DNA of 64,000 nucleotides from Trichodesmium sp050015995 (lineage in GTDB: Bacteria; Cyanobacteriota; Cyanobacteriia; Cyanobacteriales; Microcoleaceae), in NCBI RefSeq assembly GCF_050015995.1, contig NZ_JBNHEP010000248.1:20115-84114 (forward strand), given 5' to 3'. Positions 19,198 to 27,245 of this stretch are shown here, one piece after another. The stretch's first letter is position 1. Each line of letters opens with the position of its first letter. The position numbers were made by a program, and so were the translations under genes. The notes below the pieces were generated by a model. It worked only from the letters and a program-made list of their open reading frames with translations, was not told where the DNA came from and searched no databases.

Positions 19198-20175
19198 TTG
19201 TTTTTTTTCTCCTTACTAAAATCAATGCAAATTTGGAATTTTTGGCACAGCAACCTAATTTTTGACAAAAAAAATTATTAGTCAAGATTAGACCAATATT
19301 ATTTGGCATATTTACTTTTCTTTTCTTGCCTCAGAGCTAGTAAAATTCCTAGGTATTACTGTTTTTATCAATGACATTCCGTATAGACATAACTAGAAAT
19401 ATCTAGAGAATGTTCTACTTTTTTTCTATTCCAATGCACCCTTAAATTTATTTCTCTATATCATCTTAGCCATTGCGGTCAAAAATGACAACTTTATTTA
19501 TTACAGTTAATACTTTTCTATTACAGTTACCCTGAATCCTTAGAATTTAAAACCCTTAAAGCTCTTAAAACCCTTAAGTTAGTCTGATGTGATAATTTTT
19601 CCGTTCTAAATTTATCAACCAAAATTTGTAGATTGACGCAATATAAAAGTATTTGTTCCCACTCCAACAATAAATGTTTATAATCTCATCAATCTTGAAA
19701 AGCAGATTCCACTATCAAACCAGAAGAAAAATATTGACTTAGTAAAGGATTGATGATATTATCCAATTTCAAAAATATTTATAGTATCTATATTGTGGTA
19801 GAACTCAAAATTTTGATCGCTTTCTATTGATTAAAAATTACATTGATACAACTGTAAAAACTAGCAAAACACTTATTGTTTGATTATAGCAGTTATTTAA
19901 TCTATGAGGTACAGTTTTAGATCTCCCGCGCTCCCCTTAACAAGGGGGGAGTCTTCAAAGTTCCCCTTTCTAAGGGGGATTTATATCATGTTCGGATAAT
20001 CACTTATAATAAAGTATATGGTTTGTAGTAGGGCAAGAGCCCGAACTGTAGATACGGCTCTTGCCCTACTACGAACTTTAATTATAATAACTATTTAACC
20101 GAACATAATATTATTCGGTAAATGTGCCTCATAACTGTGGGAATTGCTTATAGTTAACCCCAAAATAAAAAAGAT
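19198..20175. other. Intergenic region with promoter DNA and a MITE-like element
   Basis: No gene is recognised in 978 bases. The first part should carry the promoter of the RTX gene. At 19924-19981 there is a 'gctccccttaacaagggggga' type hairpin repeat. The rest is occupied by the element at 19981-20113. 'aaaacccttaa' occurs in tandem around 19550-19576. Confidence 0.45.
19981..20113. mobile_element. MITE-like element, TATATCATGTtCGG family
   Basis: The left end TTATATCATGTTCGG and the right end CCGAACATAATATTA are inverted copies. Inside sits a perfect-type palindrome with TTTGTAGTAGGGC ends (20021-20078). A second member with closely matching ends is at 29935-30063, and a half copy is at about 32494. 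No coding capacity. Confidence 0.65.
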
Positions 20176-21060
20176 ATGACAGAATCAATCGCAAAGGTTA
20201 GAAAAGCCGTAATTCCAGCAGCAGGTTTTGGTACACGGATGTTTCCTGGAACTAAAGTTGTGAAAAAAGAACTATTTCCCATTATCGACAAGGATGGTAG
20301 GGCAAAACCAATCATTCAAATAATTGTTGAAGAAGCAATAAGTGGTGGAATAGAGGAAGTCGGAATAGTTGTACAAAAAAGCGATATCCCACTATTTACA
20401 GATTTTTTCCAAGCTCTCCCCAGTTATTATCAAAAGCTCTCTCCGGAAAAACAACAATATTGTCAATATTTACAAAATTTAGGTAGAAAAATTACTCTCT
20501 TAACTCAATCCGAACAAGCTGGTTATGGTCATGCTGTTTTCTGTGCTAAAGAGTGGGTGGGAGATGAACCTTTTTTGCTATTACTGGGAGACCATATTTA
20601 TGCTTCTGAGGTCAAACAATCTTGTACAAATCAAATTTTACAAGTCTACGAACAAGCGAATAAAAGTGTAATTGGCGTGAGAATTATTCCAGGAACAGAA
20701 ATACATCATTATGGTTGTATTAGTGGAAATTTAGTTGCCGACGGTCTAATTAATATTGATACAATTTATGAAAAACCAGAGCTGAATTTTGCCAAAGAAA
20801 GACTTCATGTATCAGGGATGAAAGAAGATGAATTTTTAGGAGTTTTTGGGATGTATGTCTTAATAGCAAAAATATTTGATTATCTAGAAGAAAACATCAA
20901 ACAAAATACTAGGGAAAAAGGAGAATTTCAACTAACATCTTGTTTGGATAAATTGCAAAAAACAGAAGGAATGACTGGGTATTTAGTGAAAGGGCGATGT
21001 TTTGACACTGGGATGCCAGATGTGTACTTGCAGACAATGATTGATTTTCGTAATGCTTGA
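20176..21060 (+). CDS. galU: Sugar nucleotidyltransferase, probable UTP-glucose-1-phosphate uridylyltransferase
   Basis: The 294-residue product has the nucleotide-sugar pyrophosphorylase fold. The N-terminal signature is AVIPAAGFGTRMFPGTK (13-29), a lysine-rich KKELFPI follows, a metal-site region reads LLLLGDHIYAS, and a late substrate segment reads FLGVFGMYVL. It would make UDP-glucose from UTP and glucose-1-phosphate for glycans, glycolipids or exopolysaccharide in the cytosol. The length matches the GalU type. The motif spacing is slightly unusual (GFGTRMFP for GLGTRxLP), so another NDP-sugar product is possible. It is isolated, with a MITE-like element immediately upstream. Confidence 0.75.
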   Translation: MTESIAKVRKAVIPAAGFGTRMFPGTKVVKKELFPIIDKDGRAKPIIQIIVEEAISGGIEEVGIVVQKSDIPLFTDFFQALPSYYQKLSPEKQQYCQYLQNLGRKITLLTQSEQAGYGHAVFCAKEWVGDEPFLLLLGDHIYASEVKQSCTNQILQVYEQANKSVIGVRIIPGTEIHHYGCISGNLVADGLINIDTIYEKPELNFAKERLHVSGMKEDEFLGVFGMYVLIAKIFDYLEENIKQNTREKGEFQLTSCLDKLQKTEGMTGYLVKGRCFDTGMPDVYLQTMIDFRNA

Positions 21061-21801
21061 GAGTATTATTGTATAGCGCTATGCACTAGGGAATAGGGAA
21101 TAGTATACTGTCAAAGGGTTTCAGGATTTATAAATGTCCTAACCTTAATGCATAACGCTATAGAGAAAAATATGGAAACTAGGAAAAACTTAACTATGAC
21201 TTATTTTGGGATTCTTTGTCCGGGATCGACTAGACTATTGAAGCAGCAGTCAGCACTCAGCAGTCAGCAATCAGCTTTTCTGGCGTGTATAATGGGGGAT
21301 TATTTCCCCCCAAAAAAGCGCACCACTAATTTTTTCAAATATAGTGGGGGACCGTTACCCTCGGATTTTTAGCTGTTCACGTAGTTACGACCCAGGAGGC
21401 TAGCTAAATGCGCTCAAGCTAATAGCTAGTTAAAAAAAATACTGCCCTTAGGTCATTTCAGTTATCAGTACCTCTAGCTTCAGCTAGAGGTACTGATACA
21501 GCAGATTTCGGACAAATGATGTACAAAGTTGAATAGTAAAACTCTTGTGGTACGTGTATCTTGGTCGCCAAATATGTAGCTCATAAAAGCGGGAAGTGCT
21601 GTAACTGAAATGACTAGTGCACGATTGCGGAAATAACTGACCAGTTACAAAATGCTAAAAGCCTTACTAAACAATACTTTTGACTGTCTTGAGTTCGTCT
21701 TACATTCTGGAGGGGCTGTGTGCGGAATTACTTCCGCACTTTATACGCCCCGTAGGAAACCTCAGAATTACGCACTCGCTTTTAACTTCCGCGTAGCGGC
21801 A
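21061..21801. repeat. Repeat-rich intergenic region
   Basis: No gene is seen; a 74-codon frame at 21148 lies wholly over repeats. At about 21071-21163 is the reverse complement of the 106-210 element. From 21246 to 21431 is a second copy of the 5124-5290 repeat. At 21463-21498 a 17-bp perfect inverted repeat, TATCAGTACCTCTAGCT, follows 'ggtcatttcagt', linking it to the TATCAGT family. The remainder (21500-21800) is unrecognised. Confidence 0.6.
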
Positions 21802-22320
21802 CTAGCTTCTCACTGAACCCAAAAGAAACTCCCCAACGGAAGATTCTTCATAATAATCTAACCCTGTTATCTTAGCAAAATTATCTGAATCTCCAATTCC
21901 CAAAGCACAGGGAGCTAAGTGCATTCCTGTTGCCATCACATAAAAAGTTTGATACAACACACCAACGTGCTTCAATATCAAAGCATAAGCAATTGATTCA
22001 TATTTCCAATATAGTCGTCCAAACCTAGCTGTTATTACCAACAAAACTTGAGGTTTGTCTTGTTCACCACTAGATTTATAAGCACCCTCTATCAACTCCT
22101 CCACATCTGAATTCCAATCTGAAATTTGATAGAGACAATGCTCTAATGGTTGATAGTGATAGACTCCTGCTTCTAACCCTTGACAACGGTTAACCACTGG
22201 ATAAATTTCCAATTCATAAATTGCACCGCCACAAGGATAGGGACGATAGCTGAAATGCCATGTACCGAATTCTTCTGTTTCCATTGTCTCTATTTTCTTA
22301 ATTCTGGCGCAACAATACAT
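21802..22320 (-). pseudogene. SagB/McbC-type flavin oxidase, N-terminally truncated
   Basis: The 172 codons match the C-terminal part of SagB-type dehydrogenases, nitroreductase-fold flavoenzymes that oxidise azolines to azoles in TOMM (thiazole/oxazole-modified microcin) pathways. Visible family motifs are RPYPCGGAIYELEIYPVVN, GLEAGVYHY, ITARFGRLYWKYESIAYA and ATGMHLAPCALGIGDSD. The N-terminal stretch with the RRSxRxY-type start is missing, and an in-frame stop lies a few codons before the first ATG, so the gene is probably a remnant. Its position 5 kb from a cyanobactin heterocyclase suggests it was once part of that locus, though SagB homologues also occur outside such clusters. Confidence 0.75.
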
Positions 22321-22405
22321 ACGAACATTTCATTAATAAGTGCTATAATTTAACTAAATGAGAACGCAGACAGTATTAAATTGATAGTCTATAAACTTAA
22401 AAACT

Positions 22406-22633
22406 ATGCCCAATAATCCTTATTACAATCTTACTGTTAACGAACAAAATATAATCATCAAGCTTGACAAAAAAACAACTGATTATCAACAACTAATACA
22501 ACTACTAAATCATCTTGAACTAGAGGCAATAAGTCAGAGCAGTCAGCTCACTGAAGAAGTAGCTTCTGAATTAGCAAATGAAATTGACTCTGCCGTTTGG
22601 TCTAAAGTTAAATCTAAACTTTTTAATTCATAA
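22406..22633 (+). CDS. Putative antitoxin of a PIN-toxin pair
   Basis: The 75-residue acidic protein ends just 3 bases before the PIN-domain gene at 22637, the usual arrangement of a toxin-antitoxin operon. Its sequence (LTVNEQNIIIKLDKKTTDYQQLIQLLNHLEL) shows no DNA-binding family I can name with certainty. Antitoxins of such pairs bind and neutralise the toxin and often repress the operon. The call rests on size, charge and context. Confidence 0.6.
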   Translation: MPNNPYYNLTVNEQNIIIKLDKKTTDYQQLIQLLNHLELEAISQSSQLTEEVASELANEIDSAVWSKVKSKLFNS

Positions 22634-22636
22634 ACT

Positions 22637-23062
22637 ATGATTAAAAAAAAAGCACCTATTATAGTTGATACAAATATTTTATTTTCAACATTGCTCAAAG
22701 AAAAATCCAGTTTTAGTGAGTTACTACTAAGCTCAAATTATGACTTTTTTATCTGCGAGCAAGTGCTAGTAGAATTATTTAAGCGTAAGGAAAAAATACT
22801 AAAAGCTAGTCAATTAACTGAAGAGGAAATTATTAAGATTTATCAGATACTGCTCAAACGTATTAATCTCTATAAAGAAGACTTGATTTTAGCCGAAAAT
22901 TTAGTAACAGCATATCAGTTGTGCCAGGATATTGATGAAACTGATACTCCTCATATAGCTCTAACTATAGAATTAAATGGCTTGCTTTGGACGGGAGATA
23001 AAAAACTTAAAGAGGGACTACAAAAAAAGGGTTTTGTTCAGTTATTTGAACCAAATAATTGA
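22637..23062 (+). CDS. PIN-domain ribonuclease toxin (VapC-like)
   Basis: The 141-residue product is a PIN domain. It shows the first acidic residue in IIVDTNILFSTL, a conserved glutamate in CEQVLVELFKRKE, and the C-terminal acidic cluster in QDIDETDTPHIALTIELNGLLWTGDKKL. PIN toxins cleave RNA with Mg2+ and are held in check by the upstream partner (22406-22633). Length and motifs are complete, so it is probably active. The exact subfamily is not clear to me. Confidence 0.8.
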   Translation: MIKKKAPIIVDTNILFSTLLKEKSSFSELLLSSNYDFFICEQVLVELFKRKEKILKASQLTEEEIIKIYQILLKRINLYKEDLILAENLVTAYQLCQDIDETDTPHIALTIELNGLLWTGDKKLKEGLQKKGFVQLFEPNN

Positions 23063-23136
23063 TCTTTGCATTTTTTGTATAGCTAGTTCTATTAGAATAC
23101 TATAATTTTTGTCAATTTATTCAAAGCTGGAGAATT

Positions 23137-23337
23137 ATGTTAATCGAAAAAATAATAGAAGAACTGCAAAATATTCCAGAGGAGAAACTGTCAGAAATTT
23201 ATGAGTTAATTCACAACTTTCGTTTACAGTTAAATCCAGAAAACCAAGAACCTCGGACTCCTGGACTTCTCACAGGAAAACTGGGGGGTGCATTCTTTGA
23301 ACCCCTACCCGAAGAGGAACTTAAAGAATGGGAATAA
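23137..23337 (+). CDS. Small DUF2281/antitoxin-like protein
   Basis: The 66-residue product starts MLIEKIIEELQNIPEEKLSEI and ends PGLLTGKLGGAFFEPLPEEE, the plan of DUF2281-type antitoxins: an N-terminal amphipathic helix and a C-terminal segment that docks onto a PIN toxin. CTGGAG precedes the ATG at a good spacing. No toxin gene follows; the downstream DNA is repeat-like. It could be an orphan or could support the PIN gene 75 bases upstream. Confidence 0.6.
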   Translation: MLIEKIIEELQNIPEEKLSEIYELIHNFRLQLNPENQEPRTPGLLTGKLGGAFFEPLPEEELKEWE

Positions 23338-23500
23338 GCTATTTGCTGGGTTGCACAAAAATAGGGAACACGGTGATCGCTCTCAATTAAGTCAAAAGTT
23401 AAAAGTCATGCATTCAAAAGTGACAAAAATTGAAGTCTTGAATCTCCTCCTGCCTTCTGCCTCCTGCCTCCTAACCCTCCTGCCTCTTGCCTTTTGTTTG

Positions 23501-24526
23501 TTAATTAGCTAACCAGTTTTCCAAATCTATCATGGTTGCTAAATCAAAAATTTCTTCTCCTAAAATATCTAATTTTTCCAGAGATAACTGCTCTATCTGA
23601 GTTTGAACTTCTGGAGCTATTTCTCCAAACTTTCGCCGAATTTGACGTAAGATTTGTTTTACTACTTGCTCCCTTCCAATACCAATTCCTTCTTCCCTTC
23701 CAATACCAATTCCTTCTTCCCTTCCAATACCAATTCCTTCTTCCCGTCCAATACCAATTCCTTCTTCCCGTCCAATACCAATTCCCTCTTCCCGTCCAAT
23801 TTCGATTCCTTCCTTTATCGCCAAATTAATTTGTCCTTTCTTATCTCTGATCAACGTTTCCTGTTTCTCTAATTCCTCTAATTCTTCATTGTTTAAGTTC
23901 GCTTTATTCGCTATATTTAATGCCGCTTCTATTTCTGATACTTCTCCTAATAAAGAAGGTATTACTTCTAAAGAAGGCGCTGATTTAATAAAATATATCC
24001 ATTTATCACTCAGGGTTTCTAATTCTGATAATTTTTTGTGAAACTTCGGCAATTCTAGAAACATTAAAGTTAATTCATCTTGATAATTAAACAATTCTGT
24101 CTCCTCTTTAAATTTAAACTTAGTAATCATTTTCTCCGTTTTTTCATTTTCAAATAAAACAAAATCGGTAATTGTTAAAGCGATAAAAGGTTGCAACATC
24201 ATATAACCTTGCCCTGCATCTAATTGATTTCCATAAGCTTTAGCTAGGTTATAAATTACTCGTTTCTCAAAACCTTCTACGTTCAATACTTGCATTTCAA
24301 TGATGACAGTAGAACCATTATCTAAAACTGCTTTTACATCGAAATAAGTTTCCTTCAGAGTGTTAGTAACTCCAGGATTATAAGGATTAATTATTGTGAG
24401 AGATTGAATAATATTTTGATTATTATAAACTATGGCATTGAGAAAACTAATCAGGATGTTTTGACTGTGAATAGAACCAAATATTTTTTTAAAAGCAAAG
24501 TTAGTTTTGGGGCTGATAAAGTTCAT
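23501..24526 (-). CDS. Rpn-family recombination-promoting nuclease / PD-(D/E)XK transposase-like protein
   Basis: The 341-residue product opens with MNFISPKTNFAFKKIFGS and has the Rpn core around residues 55-110 (ETYFDVKAVLDNGSTVIIEMQ, i.e. D...ExQ of the PD-(D/E)XK nuclease fold), then RVIYNLAKAYGNQL. Rpn proteins are linked to recA-independent recombination and, in recent work, to phage defence. Near the C-terminus (about 240-285) the eight-residue unit GREEGIGI is repeated six to seven times, encoded by a 24-bp tandem DNA repeat (about 23683-23800). Such repeats vary in copy number among relatives. The gene looks intact; the ATG at 24526 fits the family start. Confidence 0.82.
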   Translation of the reverse strand: MNFISPKTNFAFKKIFGSIHSQNILISFLNAIVYNNQNIIQSLTIINPYNPGVTNTLKETYFDVKAVLDNGSTVIIEMQVLNVEGFEKRVIYNLAKAYGNQLDAGQGYMMLQPFIALTITDFVLFENEKTEKMITKFKFKEETELFNYQDELTLMFLELPKFHKKLSELETLSDKWIYFIKSAPSLEVIPSLLGEVSEIEAALNIANKANLNNEELEELEKQETLIRDKKGQINLAIKEGIEIGREEGIGIGREEGIGIGREEGIGIGREEGIGIGREEGIGIGREQVVKQILRQIRRKFGEIAPEVQTQIEQLSLEKLDILGEEIFDLATMIDLENWLAN

Positions 24527-25075
24527 TGTTTTTACTACTTACTTTTTTTCGTATTTATTATATAACAATTCTTGTGCTGTGATTTTAATGTTAGTTGGTT
24601 TTAATGAAGTGATTTTTACGAAGAAGGCAGGGGGTAGAAATTCAAAATTCACTCATGTAAAAGTCAAAAGTAAGAAGAGGGCGATCATTTTAAGTCAAAA
24701 GGCAAAAGGCAAAAGTCAAAAGTAAGAATAGCCGAAAATTTAACAATAGGTAGGGGCGGGTTTCACCCTAGAATTAATGTTTCTCAACCAACATTTAAGT
24801 AAACCCGCCCCCGCACCTCCATAAAATAGAAGCGATCGCTCTATTTCAAGTCAAAAGGCAAAAGTCAAAAGTCAAAAGTAAGAATAGCCGAAAAATTAAC
24901 AATAGGTAGGGGCGGGTTTCACCCTAAACTAATGCTTCTCAACCAACATTTAAGTAAACCCGCCCCCGCGCCTCCATAAAATAGAAGCGATCGCTCTATT
25001 TCAAGTCAAAAGTTAAAAGGCAAAAGTAAGAAAAGGCCGATCGATCGCTACTGAGTGAAAAGAAATGTAAATTTC
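24527..25075. repeat. 156-bp tandem repeat with long palindrome
   Basis: No gene is seen. Sequence starting at 24726 repeats at 24882 (period 156) with few changes. Each unit has 'gtcaaaaggcaaaagt' short repeats, a near-palindrome of GGGGCGGGTTT and AAACCCGCCCC, and a GCGATCGC octamer. 'tcaaaagtcaaaagt' strings continue at 25395-25430 and 26866-26895. Confidence 0.75.
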
Positions 25076-25104
25076 TTGCCAACTCCAGATGAACAATGTA
25101 TACT
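25076..25104 (+). promoter_or_regulatory. Consensus promoter of the cyanobactin precursor gene
   Basis: TTGCCA (25076-25081), a 17-base spacer and TATACT (25099-25104) make a near-consensus sigma-70-type promoter. The predicted start, near 25111, leaves a leader of about 26 bases carrying GGAG (25123-25126) 10 bases before the ATG at 25137. Confidence 0.65.
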
Positions 25105-25136
25105 ACAGAAAAACTTAACTCTGGAGAAAAATCCCC

Positions 25137-25325
25137 ATGGGAAAAAAGAATATCAAGCCAAATCTCAATCAGCCAGTAATCCGTACTCATGTTGCCAAAC
25201 CCGCCCTGGAAGGACTTAGCGAAGAAAACCTGACGAGCGCCGTCGCGTCACGAGGGGTGTGCCCCCTAGTAAATAAGTTGAGTAGTGAATCATATTGTTC
25301 TTACGACGGAGACGACGCAGAATAA
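25137..25325 (+). CDS. Cyanobactin precursor peptide (PatE/trichamide-like)
   Basis: The 62-residue peptide begins MGKKNIKPNLNQPVIR, matching the MxKKNIxPxxxQPVxR leader of PatE-type precursors. Residues 24-32, LEGLSEENL, match recognition sequence I (LAELSEEAL in PatE), which binds the heterocyclase. The C-terminus reads C54-SYDGDDAE, like the AYDG/SYDG recognition sequence III; I recall the trichamide precursor ending in CSYDGDDE. A plausible core is R39-C54 (RGVCPLVNKLSSESYC), following SAVAS (34-38) in the place of GLEAS. Cys42 and Cys54 are the likely cyclodehydration sites. It has a consensus promoter and a GGAG site. The partner heterocyclase is 2.2 kb downstream. Core limits are inferred; the family call is strong. 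Confidence 0.88.
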   Translation: MGKKNIKPNLNQPVIRTHVAKPALEGLSEENLTSAVASRGVCPLVNKLSSESYCSYDGDDAE

Positions 25326-25668
25326 TTTCAGAATATCACAACTCAATACAAAATGTCAAAAATCCTTTTCCTCCTCCTTCGGCAGTCCCTTATCAAGTCA
25401 AAAGTCAAAAGTCAAAAGGCAAAAGTAAGAATGGCTGGAGATTTTTCGAGTCAAAGGCAATAGGAAGAAAAGATTGATTGTGATGAAATAAAGGTTAAAA
25501 GTAAGAGTTAATCTCAATGCTTTTGGCCTTTATATTTTTTTTGGTTCCACAAAGTATGAGTAGTTATAGCACTACGCAAATAGGTTAGGACATTTATAAA
25601 TACTCAAATTCACTTAGAGATTACTTTTGAGTTTTAACTTTTAACTTTTGACTTCCGTGAAACGGTAT
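25326..25668. repeat. Repeat-containing spacer after the precursor gene
   Basis: No further precursor gene or terminator hairpin is seen. 'caagtcaaaagtcaaaagt' short repeats occupy 25393-25430. From 25563 to 25660 is a copy of the 'tatagcactacgcaaata' repeat, ending just before the four-helix-bundle gene. Confidence 0.5.
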
Positions 25669-26034
25669 ATGAGCAGTTATATTCCAATTACTGATAGAGC
25701 TTTTGGATTTGCAGTGAGAATTATTAAACTTTGTAACTTTTTAGACCAACAACCAGGAACTCCCAGATTACTAGCTAATCAATTATTTAGGTCTGGAACG
25801 TCAATTGGAGCAAATCTAGAAGAATCACAGTCAGCTCAGAGCGTGAAAGATTTTATAAGTAAACAACAAATTGCTCTTAAGGAAGCAAAGGAAACCCGAT
25901 ATTGGTTAAGGCTGCTGATTGAAACTGAAATGATAGAAGCTGAAAAAATTACAAAACTTTTAGATGAATGCGAACAACTGATGAAAATTCTAGCTAAGTC
26001 TATAGTCACTAGCAAACAAAAGCTTAAACACTAA
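25669..26034 (+). CDS. Four-helix-bundle protein (23S rRNA intervening-sequence-like)
   Basis: The product of about 121 residues is the four-helix-bundle family found inside 23S rRNA intervening sequences and as free genes. Typical segments are NQLFRSGTSIGANLEESQSAQS and DFISKQQIALKEAKETRYWLRLL. A TTG at 25648 would add seven residues; the ATG at 25669 is preferred because the family starts shortly before the first helix. The function is unknown. The gene is bracketed by two direct copies of the same repeat (25563-25660 and 26073-26175), as if carried in with it. Confidence 0.8.
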   Translation: MSSYIPITDRAFGFAVRIIKLCNFLDQQPGTPRLLANQLFRSGTSIGANLEESQSAQSVKDFISKQQIALKEAKETRYWLRLLIETEMIEAEKITKLLDECEQLMKILAKSIVTSKQKLKH

Positions 26035-26072
26035 CTTTTGACTGAGGCCGTAGAGTTTGAATTTGTACTTGT

Positions 26073-26175
26073 TATAGCACTACGCAAATAGGGCGTGGAC
26101 ATTTATAAAAGCTCAAGCTTAATCATGGATTACTTTTGACTTTTGACTTTTGACTTTTGACTTGCGCGTAGCGCT
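26073..26175. repeat. Copy of the TATAGCACTACGCAAATA repeat
   Basis: It starts GTTATAGCACTACGCAAATA, has 'gtggacatttataaa' and four tandem TTTTGACT units, and ends GCGTAGCGCTAC. It is a direct-orientation relative of 25563-25660 and shares its ends with the 106-210 element. Confidence 0.6.
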
Positions 26176-26315
26176 ACAATAGCTTTCCTGATGGCGTAGA
26201 GAAAAACTTCTCGGCATTCTCGTCTGATAAGTTTAAATTCACGATTATTGCAACGGGTTGTGATATGGTAGGAGTATCCTGCTATTAACTTTCGAGGTTT
26301 TCTGGGCATGGTCAT
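26130..26315 (-). pseudogene. RAYT / IS200-like transposase, N-terminal fragment
   Basis: The first ~48 codons read MPRKPRKLIAGYSYHITTRC and CNNREFKLIRRECREVFLYA, the start of a Y1 (HUH) transposase of the REP-associated tyrosine transposase type. The HUH histidines and catalytic tyrosine lie beyond the break. After about residue 48 the frame runs into TTTTGACT-type repeat DNA (coding SQKSKVKSQK), so only a fragment remains. Directly before its start codon lie tandem TATCAGT heptamers, which also occur at 5441, 21463 and 57373 and may be the repeat family such a transposase once moved. Confidence 0.7.
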
Positions 26316-26640
26316 TTCAGTTATCAGTTATCAGTTATCAGTTATCAGTACCTAACGGAATGCTCCGCAAACGACCGCTTTTTCATCCCCTTGAAAGGGG
26401 AGGCTTGAGACCTTATTTTTTGGTCTCAGTACCTAACGGAATGCTCCGCAAATGACCGCTTTTTCATCCCTTTGAAAGGGGAGACTTGAGACCTTATTTT
26501 TTGGTCATTTGACCCAATGTTTTGACTACAATGGTGCGTTACGACGGATTGTTAAATGGCTTTGATAGTCTAGATTTTAGCCGTCTAACGCACCCTACGA
26601 ATTTTGCTCCTAAATTTTGAGTTTTAAATATAAAAAGATA
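26316..26640. repeat. TATCAGT repeats and an 81-bp tandem repeat
   Basis: Four TATCAGT heptamers (26321-26349) lead into an 81-bp unit starting 'agtacctaacggaatgctcc' that is repeated once (26347 and 26428). Each unit has a hairpin-like 'ccccttgaaagggg' core. 'gtgcgttacgacgg' and 'ccgtctaacgcacc' (26531-26594) are an inverted pair bounding another short element. No gene. Confidence 0.6.
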
Positions 26641-26940
26641 ATGGAAATTACTCTCGATCCAGAATTAGAAAAGTTTATTCGCAATCAAGTACAAAGTGGT
26701 CAATATGTTTCCCTTGATGAAGCAATGAATGTAGCTTTGAGACTACTAGCAACTCAAACTCTTACTTCCCAAGGGATTAACAAAACACCAAATGTTTGTG
26801 GTGGTGATGCTTGTGTCAGTAATACTCGAATTCCAGTTTGGTCTTTGGTGAGCGATCGTATTCAAGTCAAAAGTCAAAAGTCAAAAGTTAAAAGTAAGAA
26901 TGGTTGGAGATTTGTGAATTCCACTCAAAACTCTGGTTGA
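26641..26940 (+). pseudogene. DUF433-type antitoxin-like gene, 3' end replaced by repeat DNA
   Basis: From the ATG at 26641 the frame codes for a ParD-like N-terminal part (MEITLDPELEKFIRNQVQSG, SLDEAMNVALRLL). The beginning of a DUF433 domain follows (TPNVCGGDACVSNTRIPVWS). DUF433 normally continues for another 40-50 residues. Here the frame passes into 'aagtcaaaagtcaaaagt' repeat DNA and stops. DUF433 proteins usually pair with a PIN/DUF5615-type toxin, which is absent. I read it as a gene truncated by repeat insertion. Confidence 0.7.
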
Positions 26941-27020
26941 ATAGTTGATATTCCTGCATAGTAATGGTAGTATATTCAACATAACGTAATTAGTTGTAAG
27001 TCTTGTGTAGATTAAAAAAC

Positions 27021-27215
27021 ATGATAGAATCTGAAATACTCAAAAAACTAGAAGGAACATCTGTCGAAGAACGCATCCAGATTGTTGAAGCAATTCTGCA
27101 AACGTTGAAACATGATATGCGATCGACTTCTTCACAAAAACTATCCTCTCAGGAGTGCCCCCTGAAAGGAAAAGTGATTTATTATGAAGATCCTTACGAA
27201 CCTGTAGCTCTATAA
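27021..27215 (+). CDS. Small antitoxin-like protein with a late nonsense codon
   Basis: The product of 64 residues from the ATG at 27021 reads MIESEILKKLEGTSVEERIQ, then a 'PLKGKVIYYEDPYEPVA' tail typical of small cyanobacterial addiction-module-like proteins. The frame stops at 27213-27215 (TAA) and would continue EWE and a second TAA at 27225-27227. The neighbour at 23137 also ends in EWE, so a GAA-to-TAA type change may have shortened it by four residues. No toxin partner follows. Identification is tentative. Confidence 0.5.
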   Translation: MIESEILKKLEGTSVEERIQIVEAILQTLKHDMRSTSSQKLSSQECPLKGKVIYYEDPYEPVAL

Positions 27216-27245
27216 GAATGGGAATAAAGATGAAATTAGTTTTGT

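Noticed and set aside
21148..21372. 74-codon frame after galU
   Set aside because: It lies entirely over two dispersed repeat elements that also occur elsewhere without this frame.
23683..23800. CRISPR-like regular 24-bp repeats
   Set aside because: There are no unique spacers; the repeats are contiguous and lie in frame inside the Rpn gene.
25295..25477. 60-codon frame overlapping the end of the precursor gene
   Set aside because: It is out of frame with the cyanobactin precursor and runs into simple repeats.
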